From the NCBI GenBank assembly GCA_025457915.1, contig JALOTL010000002.1:124001-188000 (forward strand): 64,000 bases of DNA, given 5' to 3'. Below are positions 57,664-64,000 of this stretch, in pieces. The notes below the pieces were generated by a model, which was not told where the DNA came from, made no database searches, and was given only the letters and a program-made list of their open reading frames with translations. A program made the translations under genes and the position numbers. Numbering within the stretch: the stretch's first letter is position 1; every line of letters begins with the position of its first letter. The stretch is from Spirochaetota bacterium (GTDB taxonomy: Bacteria > Spirochaetota > UBA4802 > UBA5550).

Positions 57664-60177
57664 ATGGCTAATGCATCGGCTATCGAAAAAAGCCGGAACA
57701 TCAAGGAGCCGAAACATCTTTCAGACAGAATCAAGTGGCTGAGGGATTATTACTTCAAGGGAACCGAAAGGAGATGGAATAACGAACACACCTCCTGGGG
57801 AACCGGCGTGCCATGGGACATACTCCACAACGAGATGACCTTCTACATAGTGCCGGAAACCTACATGCTCATGCAGACCATGAAGTCGTCTTACAAACTC
57901 TCCGCGAGGAAGGTGGAGCTGGATGAAGGATTCTGGAAATGGAGCCTCCCGGAAAGGAGGGCCTGGTTCCTCAAGGAGGTTATGACAAATTATCTGCCTC
58001 AGGAGATCCTGCCTGGAGACCTTATAGCCGGCGCGCGGTTCAACGTGCAGACCTCCCTGTGTCTTGACAAAAATGAAGCGGCGAATTATGAAAAGCTCAC
58101 GTCGGGCAAAAAGGGCGCGCGCAAAAAGGTCAGGTGGTTCCACGACCACGGATACGGCAATTCCGGTGCGACGAGCGGACACCTCGTCCCGGGCCATGAA
58201 AGGGCCCTGAGGCTGGGCTGGGAGGGCATACATGCAGAGCTGATATCATTATACAACGGATTGCCCGAAAGGGAAAAAAAGGGGGAAAGAGGATGCCAGA
58301 TCAGGGCGATGCTGACGGCATCCACAACGGCCAGGGAACTCGCGGCAAAATATTCCGATCTGTGCAGCGGCCTTGCGGAAAAGGAAAGCGACCCGTCAAG
58401 AAAAAGCGAGCTCATGGCAATGTCGGTCAATCTGTCCGCCGTCCCATGGAAACCCGCGAAGACGTTCTGGGAGGCTGTCCAGGCCCTCTGGATCAACCAT
58501 ATGCTCGTGATGAGCGATGAAAATTATCCCGGCCCGGGCGTCTCATTCGGAAGGATCGACCAGTACCTGTATCCATACTGGAAGAATTCCCTGGATCATG
58601 GAATGGAGCGCGAGTTCGGCAAAGAAATCCTGAAATGCTTCTGGATGCATTGCAACACTGCGTATGACGCCATGCTGAGGACCGGCAACCAGGGCATAAC
58701 CTCTGGCTTCGGGCAGCTGATAACCCTGTCGGGACTCGGGGCGGACGGGAAAGACATGACGAACGATCTCACCTTCGCGATGCTGGAAGTCATAGACGAG
58801 ATGTCGCCCATTCTCGAACCCAAACCCAATGTAAGGATACACAGAAACAGCCCCGACATGCTGCTGGACAGGCTGATAGACATGGTATCATCCAGCCAGG
58901 GCGCGCCCTTCATAATTAATTTCGACGAGCGTTCAATGGCCGGGATGATCCTCGAGGCCCGCAATGCCGGAATCGAAGGCCTCATCAATGCCGGAAACGT
59001 GCACGATTACGTGCCGGTCGGGTGCCTTGAAAACACCATGGCGGGCAACGACCGGTCCGGAACCGTGGACAACAACCTGAACCTTCTGAAGGCGGTGGAG
59101 CTTGCGCTGGGTAACGGGAAAGACATGCATCCGGTGACCGATCCCCTGACTGGCCGAACAGAAAAAACCAGGCGGGACGGACCCGCGACGGGAGACCCGA
59201 GAAAATTCAAAAGCTTCGAAGAATTCTGGGTTGCCTATGCCGGGCAGACAAGGCATATTATAAAAAGATGCGTCGATCTCTACGAGGAATCTGAATCCGT
59301 CAGGTCCGGATACTTCCGGACCCCCCTGCTTTCATGCCTGGTAAAGGGCTGCGCCGAAAAGGGCGTGGATATAACCCGGGGTGGCGCTGAAATAAGCTTC
59401 ACGACGATAGAAGCGGTAACATTCGCAACCACGGTCGACTCCCTGCTCGCGGTGAAGCACCTCGTGTTCGATGAAAAAAAGTGCACGATGGACGAGCTGA
59501 TTACGGCCCTGAGGTGGAACTGGAAGGGATATGAGGTTCTTCAGGCGATGGCGAAAAACAGGGCTCCCAAATACGGCAGGGACGACGACGAGGCCGATAA
59601 AATGGGCCGCAGGGTGATGGATCTCTGGACCGGCGAGACATGGAAACATGCCACCAGATCCACAGGGAGAAGGTTCAGGCCGGGGATGCTGAGCTGGAAC
59701 TATTGGGCCGGCGACGGGTTCATACTTCCGGCAAGCCCGGACGGGAGGGCCAAGGGGCAGTTCCTTTCGAACGCGATCTGCCCCTCTAACGGAGCGGACG
59801 TAAACGGCCCGACGTCAAATTCGAATTCCGTGGGCAAGGTCCTCGGCGGAAGGTCCCGTAACGCGGGGACCTGGGAGGATTACGTAAACCTGCTGCCGAA
59901 CGGCGCCAGCCATACGATCACGTTCAACCCATCGTTGTTTAAAAGCCCGGAGCACAGGGAAAAGCTCAAAGCCTTTATCCGCGGCTACGCTGAAAACGGG
60001 GGGACCGCACTGCAGATAAATGTGCTCGACGCGGCGATGCTCAGGGACGCGCAGGAACACCCGCAGGAATACAGGCACCTTCTTGTAAGGATAACCGGAT
60101 ACAACGCTTATTTCACCTGCGTTGGGCGCGAGCTGCAGGACGAGGTGATAGCCCGTATATCGCACAGCAAATGGTGA
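57664..60177 (+). CDS. Glycyl radical enzyme of unassigned function
   Basis: An 837-residue member of the pyruvate formate-lyase-like glycyl radical family. The catalytic cysteine is Cys454 in DYVPVGCLENT, with the G-C-x-E form found in dehydratase, lyase and decarboxylase branches rather than the Cys-Cys of pyruvate formate-lyase. The radical glycine is Gly812 in RITGYNAYF. Family landmarks include GNQGITSGFGQLITL, PFIINFDE, ATTVDSLLAVKHLVFDE and LQINVLD. The N-terminal 200 residues (WFHDHGYGNSGATSGHLVPG) do not match the choline, glycerol, hydroxyproline or isethionate enzymes as I know them. A strong GGAGGG site precedes the ATG. The substrate is unknown. Confidence 0.93.
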   Translation: MANASAIEKSRNIKEPKHLSDRIKWLRDYYFKGTERRWNNEHTSWGTGVPWDILHNEMTFYIVPETYMLMQTMKSSYKLSARKVELDEGFWKWSLPERRAWFLKEVMTNYLPQEILPGDLIAGARFNVQTSLCLDKNEAANYEKLTSGKKGARKKVRWFHDHGYGNSGATSGHLVPGHERALRLGWEGIHAELISLYNGLPEREKKGERGCQIRAMLTASTTARELAAKYSDLCSGLAEKESDPSRKSELMAMSVNLSAVPWKPAKTFWEAVQALWINHMLVMSDENYPGPGVSFGRIDQYLYPYWKNSLDHGMEREFGKEILKCFWMHCNTAYDAMLRTGNQGITSGFGQLITLSGLGADGKDMTNDLTFAMLEVIDEMSPILEPKPNVRIHRNSPDMLLDRLIDMVSSSQGAPFIINFDERSMAGMILEARNAGIEGLINAGNVHDYVPVGCLENTMAGNDRSGTVDNNLNLLKAVELALGNGKDMHPVTDPLTGRTEKTRRDGPATGDPRKFKSFEEFWVAYAGQTRHIIKRCVDLYEESESVRSGYFRTPLLSCLVKGCAEKGVDITRGGAEISFTTIEAVTFATTVDSLLAVKHLVFDEKKCTMDELITALRWNWKGYEVLQAMAKNRAPKYGRDDDEADKMGRRVMDLWTGETWKHATRSTGRRFRPGMLSWNYWAGDGFILPASPDGRAKGQFLSNAICPSNGADVNGPTSNSNSVGKVLGGRSRNAGTWEDYVNLLPNGASHTITFNPSLFKSPEHREKLKAFIRGYAENGGTALQINVLDAAMLRDAQEHPQEYRHLLVRITGYNAYFTCVGRELQDEVIARISHSKW

Positions 60178-60181
60178 TGAG

Positions 60182-61213
60182 ATGAAACAAACCGGTAAAG
60201 GCACCGTTCTTGAAATCCAGAGGATGTCGACCGAAGACGGACCCGGGATAAGGACTACGGTTTTCCTCAAGGGCTGCGGGCTGAAATGCGCCTGGTGCCA
60301 TAACCCGGAAAGCATATCCCCGGAGGTCGACGTTCAATGGTTTGCGGCAAGGTGCATATCATGCGGCCTGTGCGCCGACATCTGCGAATGCGGCGCCATT
60401 TCAAGGACCCCGGACGGCGTTGTCATAGACAGGAAAATCTGCCGGAGGTGCGGCGCCTGCGCGGAAAACTGTCCCTCCACTGCCATGGAAATGATCGGCG
60501 TCGAATGGTCCGCCGATGACCTCGCATGCGAGATAATGAAAGACAGGGCGTATTTCCAGAAGTCCGGCGGCGGGGTCACCCTGTCCGGCGGGGAGGTAGC
60601 CATGCAGGCGGGTTTCGCGGAAGAGGTCCTGAGGATCCTGAAAAAAAACGGGATACATACGGCAATTGACACGTCCGGGCTTTGCGTAAAATCGTCCCTG
60701 GCGAGGCTCCTTCCGCTTGCCGACCTGGTGCTGTTCGACATCAAGGAGATAAGGCCCGACCTTCATAAAAAATTTACCGGGGCCGACAACGGAAGGATAC
60801 TCGAAAACGCCGTGTACGTGGCGGAATCAATCAAAAAGGGCGTTCTGCCCAGGGAGATGTGGATAAGGACGCCGCTGATTCCCGGAGCCACGGACAGGCA
60901 CGACAATATTTCCGGGATAGGAGGGTTTATCGCGGAAAAATTGGGCGGCCAGGTGACCAGGTGGGAGCTATGCGCTTTCAACAACCTTTGCAGGGACAAA
61001 TACGGAAGGTTGGGCCTGGACTGGCAATTTTCCGATACGCGACTTCTTTCAAAGGAAGAGATGGAACATTTTGCGGATACAGCCAGGAAATCCGGGGTGG
61101 ATCCCGGCATTGTTTCCTGGAGCGGACCCGTAAGATTTAAAGATGACGACCTGCTGGGCGGAAAGGCAGTCGAGGAAAACCTGATCGCGGACAAGACCAA
61201 AGACATATGCTGA
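60182..61213 (+). CDS. Glycyl-radical-enzyme activating enzyme (radical SAM)
   Basis: A 343-residue activase that abstracts the hydrogen from the partner enzyme's glycine. The radical-SAM cluster is CX3CX2C: Cys32, Cys36 and Cys39 in KGCGLKCAWCHNPE, after the family N-terminus STEDGPGIRTTVF. Two ferredoxin-type 4Fe-4S motifs are inserted at about residues 58-97 (CISCGLCADIC and CRRCGACAENCP), as in most activases outside the pyruvate formate-lyase type. GGGVTLSGGEVAMQ is present. It starts four bases after its partner, so the pair is cotranslated. The C-terminus is about 30 residues longer than in many relatives. Confidence 0.96.
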   Translation: MKQTGKGTVLEIQRMSTEDGPGIRTTVFLKGCGLKCAWCHNPESISPEVDVQWFAARCISCGLCADICECGAISRTPDGVVIDRKICRRCGACAENCPSTAMEMIGVEWSADDLACEIMKDRAYFQKSGGGVTLSGGEVAMQAGFAEEVLRILKKNGIHTAIDTSGLCVKSSLARLLPLADLVLFDIKEIRPDLHKKFTGADNGRILENAVYVAESIKKGVLPREMWIRTPLIPGATDRHDNISGIGGFIAEKLGGQVTRWELCAFNNLCRDKYGRLGLDWQFSDTRLLSKEEMEHFADTARKSGVDPGIVSWSGPVRFKDDDLLGGKAVEENLIADKTKDIC

Positions 61214-61239
61214 AAAACTTTTATTGAAGGGTTAAGGAT

Positions 61240-62085
61240 ATGACATTTGAAAAAACCATGAATGAAGAGATTATAGCGGCCATGTCGCCGGACGAAAAAA
61301 TAGGGCTTGTGTCCACGATCAGCCCGGAGGGGCTGCCCCACATCACGCTCATAACGACCATAAAACCACTGGGCAATTCCAGAATGGCCCTCGGCGAATT
61401 TTCATACGGACTCAGCAAGCGCTACATGAAAGAAAGGAACAGCATCGGCTTTCTTATCATGACCCTTGACAAGAAGATGATCAGGGGAAAGGCGAAATGG
61501 GCGGAAAGCAGAAACGAGGGCCCGGAGTACGACATGCTCAATAAAATACCGATGTTCAGGTACAATACCTATTTCGGAATCAATACGGTTCATTACCTTG
61601 ATGTGATCGGCGCTGCGGGTCCGGAAAAACTGCCTGTCGCGGGAATTGCCGCTTCATCATTAAAGACTATGCTTGTCAGAGGTGGGGCCGGATCGGGCCT
61701 TTCGGAACCTGCGATGAAACGGTTTGCGATGGACCTCGTGAACGAATTCGGGTCGGTTAAATTCATTTCTTTCATCGGGGGAGACGGCTTCCCGGTTCTC
61801 ATTCCCGTGATACAGGCACTTGCCTCCAGTCAGGGCAGGCTGGTTTTAAACACGGGGCCTTATAGCGGCGAGCTGACAGCCATACCGGAAGGGACTGCTG
61901 TCGCGGTTTACTGCATGAACATGAAGATGGAAAGCGTTCTCGTGAGGGGCTTTTGGAAGGGCGTGAAAAGAATACGCGGCATAAAGGCCGCCACCGTTGA
62001 CGTCAACTGGGTATACAATTCCATGCCGCCCTCGCACGGCCAGGTGTATCCGGAAATACCCATGAATGCCGTTATGAATTTCTGA
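61240..62085 (+). CDS. Duplicated split-barrel protein of the pyridoxamine-phosphate-oxidase (FMN) type
   Basis: A 281-residue protein. Residues about 15-125 resemble a PNPOx-like split barrel: EKIGLVSTISPEGLPHITLI, RMALGEFSYG and SIGFLIMTLDKKMIRGKAKW. Residues about 165-270 seem to repeat the fold: SVKFISFIGGDGFPVLIPVI, LVLNTGPYSGEL, VAVYCMNMKMESVLVRGFWK. Members bind FMN, F420 or haem. No substrate can be named. It lies 26 bases after the activase gene and is probably the last gene of the glycyl radical module; such a partner is not usual. Confidence 0.75.
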   Translation: MTFEKTMNEEIIAAMSPDEKIGLVSTISPEGLPHITLITTIKPLGNSRMALGEFSYGLSKRYMKERNSIGFLIMTLDKKMIRGKAKWAESRNEGPEYDMLNKIPMFRYNTYFGINTVHYLDVIGAAGPEKLPVAGIAASSLKTMLVRGGAGSGLSEPAMKRFAMDLVNEFGSVKFISFIGGDGFPVLIPVIQALASSQGRLVLNTGPYSGELTAIPEGTAVAVYCMNMKMESVLVRGFWKGVKRIRGIKAATVDVNWVYNSMPPSHGQVYPEIPMNAVMNF

Positions 62086-62141
62086 GTATACCCTGTAAAA
62101 AACGCCGCATTGCCCGATCCGATGCCCGGCGGGAGGATTCC

Positions 62142-62663
62142 ATGATGCAAAATGAAGTATTGCCTTCTTCCATATCGCTGTACCTGGGCCTTCTGGAAAA
62201 AATCGATGCCTTTGAGAAGGCGCTTTTGGAAAAATACGGGGAACATATCTCATGCAGAAAGGGATGCAGCGAATGCTGCGTCCTTGAATCGGTTTTTCCA
62301 ATCGAGGCCTTCATGATGCGGCGCGCTGTCACGGATCTTGCGCCAGAAGAGAGAACCGCTGTCAGGGAGAACTCCGAAAACCGCCGGGAACAATGCGTTT
62401 TTCTTGAAGGCGGGAATTGCATGATCTACGGAAGCAGGCCGGTGATCTGCAGAACGCACGGATACCCCATAGAGATGGACGGGGAAGTCGATTTCTGCTT
62501 GAAGAACTTCAAGGGCCTCGCGGGTATCGACGGGGATTCGATACTCGATCTCGAGCTGCTCAACACGATGATCGCGGCGATAAACCTCAGGTTCGTCAAT
62601 GAAACCGATGATGATTTTTTTCGAAGGGACAGGGTGCCTCTTGCCGAGATCCTTTCGGATTAA
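62142..62663 (+). CDS. YkgJ-family cysteine-cluster protein
   Basis: A 173-residue protein of the UPF0153/YkgJ type, with the cysteine pattern CRKGCSECC, then CVFLEGGNCMIYGSRPVICRTHGYP and a late cysteine in VDFCLKN. Such proteins are thought to bind zinc or iron; the function is unproven. The N-terminal segment is helical. A GGGAGGA site precedes ATG 62142. It lies 56 bases after the split-barrel gene and may belong to the same transcript. It converges tightly on the following minus-strand gene. Confidence 0.85.
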   Translation: MMQNEVLPSSISLYLGLLEKIDAFEKALLEKYGEHISCRKGCSECCVLESVFPIEAFMMRRAVTDLAPEERTAVRENSENRREQCVFLEGGNCMIYGSRPVICRTHGYPIEMDGEVDFCLKNFKGLAGIDGDSILDLELLNTMIAAINLRFVNETDDDFFRRDRVPLAEILSD

Positions 62664-63998
62664 TCAGTCTTTTTTTATTACCAGGAAGGTCACATCGTCG
62701 ATCTCCCTGTATTTGACAAGCTCATCCTGTATGAGTTTTTTTATTTCATCAGCGCTGCGGCCACCGTTTTCCTTTAAAAGGTCTATGAGTTTTTTCTTGG
62801 TGAAGGGGGTGTTGCTTTTATCGAGGGCGTCGATGAGTCCGTCGGTATACAGCAGCAGGGCGTCGCCAGGGTTCATCGTCATTGCGGTGTTGACGAGCAT
62901 GCCGCCTATCTCCTCCTTCAGTCCGATCCACATCCCGTTGGGCTTTATGATTTCGATGCTTCCCGACCCGGACCGGAACATGAGCATGTCCTCGTGCATC
63001 CCGGAGTAGATGATCCTGTTGCCGGGTTCGAAGGAAAGGGCGATTATGGTCATGTGCTTGTCTTCCTTCAGCTGCCTGATGCTCGCATATATGCTCCTGT
63101 TGATCCTTTTTAAAAGGTTGGCCGGAGATATCAGGGGATGGTTTGTAACCATTACCCTGACCGCGGTCTGCACCATCATCATGACAAGGCCTGCGGGCAC
63201 CCCGTGTCCGGTAACGTCTCCGATCAGCACCCAGTTCCTCTCGCCGGCATTTATCACGTCGTAGTAGTCGCCGCCGATCTCCGCCGCCGGCTCCATGAAG
63301 GCGGAAATGCTGTAGCCCGGCAGCGTCGGTTCGCCGGGCAGAAGCACGGTCTGGATTTTTTTCGCCAGCTCCATCTCGCCCCACAGGGCGTCCCTTACCT
63401 TTTCAGCCATCCTCTTCGCGAGCTTCAGGTCGTCCCTCTGGTGCCTGAACTGCGATGAGAGGTATGATATGAACACGGTGCAGGGGAGGTAGCACATAAT
63501 GATGAAGGCCTCGAATATGAAATTTCCCTTCTGGTTGTAGTGCTTGATCGCAACATATGAAATGATCAGCTGGATTACTACTGTAGCAAGGGAGATCGCC
63601 AGGGCCTGGTAAATCCTGATATAGCCTGCGAACATGAAAATAAGGCCCAGTATCGCGAAATACATTGCCACTGACCTGATCTCGCCGAGAAAAAACACCC
63701 AGAAAGCGTAAAATAAAAGCCATACGCAGAACTGGGTGAAAAATATAGTATAAGCGAATTTTTTTGTGATTTCCTTTTTGAGCAGTGTAATGGCGCTGAA
63801 AATGATTACGGACAATAGGGAAAAAGACAGTATAAGTATTATATCAAAATAACTGGAGGTGCTGAAGCCCAGCCACTTCGCTATAAGTGTGGCAATCTGG
63901 CTGAAGACATAACAGATGAAAACATAGAAATTGTTTCTGACAATTATTTTTTTTCTTCTTTTGTTCCTGGGTTTATCTTGAAAAATTTTCTCTTCCAT
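62664..63998 (-). CDS. Membrane SpoIIE/PP2C-type serine phosphatase
   Basis: A 444-residue protein with a basic N-terminus and about six membrane helices (roughly residues 25-190), a short linker (RMAEKVRDALWGEMELAKKIQ) and a PP2C/SpoIIE domain at about 205-443. Metal motifs are intact: AAEIGGDYYDVINAG, IGDVTGHGVPAGLVMMM, LLYTDGLIDALDK and IDDVTFLVI. It should dephosphorylate an anti-anti-sigma factor in response to a membrane signal. It has no periplasmic sensor domain, unlike the relative at 46417-48912. The start at 63998 leaves only two bases to the window edge, so an upstream start cannot be excluded. Confidence 0.9.
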   Translation of the reverse strand: MEEKIFQDKPRNKRRKKIIVRNNFYVFICYVFSQIATLIAKWLGFSTSSYFDIILILSFSLLSVIIFSAITLLKKEITKKFAYTIFFTQFCVWLLFYAFWVFFLGEIRSVAMYFAILGLIFMFAGYIRIYQALAISLATVVIQLIISYVAIKHYNQKGNFIFEAFIIMCYLPCTVFISYLSSQFRHQRDDLKLAKRMAEKVRDALWGEMELAKKIQTVLLPGEPTLPGYSISAFMEPAAEIGGDYYDVINAGERNWVLIGDVTGHGVPAGLVMMMVQTAVRVMVTNHPLISPANLLKRINRSIYASIRQLKEDKHMTIIALSFEPGNRIIYSGMHEDMLMFRSGSGSIEIIKPNGMWIGLKEEIGGMLVNTAMTMNPGDALLLYTDGLIDALDKSNTPFTKKKLIDLLKENGGRSADEIKKLIQDELVKYREIDDVTFLVIKKD

Positions 63999-64000
63999 GG

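Overview
The window reads as chromosomal DNA from a spirochaete, most likely an anaerobic and possibly uncultured lineage. Three things in the sequence point there. A tandem pair of FlaA flagellar-sheath genes lies at 13808-15543. A 900-residue protein at 15707-18409 fuses a long helical-repeat region to a C-terminal GreA domain, an arrangement known from Borrelia, Treponema and Leptospira. Lipoproteins, FecR-domain proteins and SpoIIE-type phosphatases are abundant. A PPi-type phosphofructokinase, an Rnf complex and a glycyl radical enzyme argue for fermentative, low-oxygen life. Arginine is mostly written AGG in the core genes. No transposase, integrase, CRISPR array or prophage was seen. 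The exact genus cannot be told from this stretch alone.

Layout. 1-6734: cell-wall genes (amidase, GerMN-like protein, dapF, polysaccharide deacetylase, LytM peptidase), then an exported calcium-loop protein and a degenerate ADP-ribosylglycohydrolase. 6811-6926: the first copy of a structured intergenic repeat. 7152-13231: FecR lipoprotein, small membrane protein, M20 peptidase, SH3 and HEAT exported proteins, lepB and metF. 13651-20866: flaA pair, GreA fusion, tRNA-Leu(CAG) and surface or exported proteins. 21068-23277: PPi-type phosphofructokinase, a lipoprotein and a TPR protein. 23607-28835: one long operon holding a cysteine-rich small protein, rnfCDGEA (no rnfB) and thyX. 28908-33435: cheX, a SurA/PpiD-type chaperone, two small zinc-ribbon proteins and a large Ig-like/LamG lipoprotein. 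33825-43632: dnaE, methyltransferase, panC, lipoprotein, MscS channel and carB. 43809-44036: a second repeat copy carrying a nested structured insertion. 44083-53420: LapA-like and TPR proteins, xthA, signalling proteins (7TMR-DISM/SpoIIE/TPR; PrsW plus cyclic-nucleotide domain; membrane LuxR regulator) and an ECF sigma factor. 53515-55690: a decayed region with a frameshifted TRAP-transporter remnant and a membrane gene that appears 5'-truncated by a stop. 55929-62085: an outer-membrane-like protein, then a compact module of GntR regulator, glycyl radical enzyme, its radical-SAM activase and a duplicated flavin-type split-barrel protein. 62142-63998: a YkgJ-type cysteine-cluster protein and a second membrane SpoIIE phosphatase.

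How parts fit. The Rnf complex would couple ferredoxin/NADH electron flow to an ion gradient, in line with PPi-dependent glycolysis and radical-based fermentation. The glycyl radical module has its own promoter and a perfect palindromic GntR-type operator, so it is probably switched on by its substrate; that substrate is not identifiable from the sequence. The best candidates for something undescribed are this module, the Rnf operon with a cysteine-rich protein in place of RnfB, the PrsW/cNMP fusion, and the two-hairpin repeat family.
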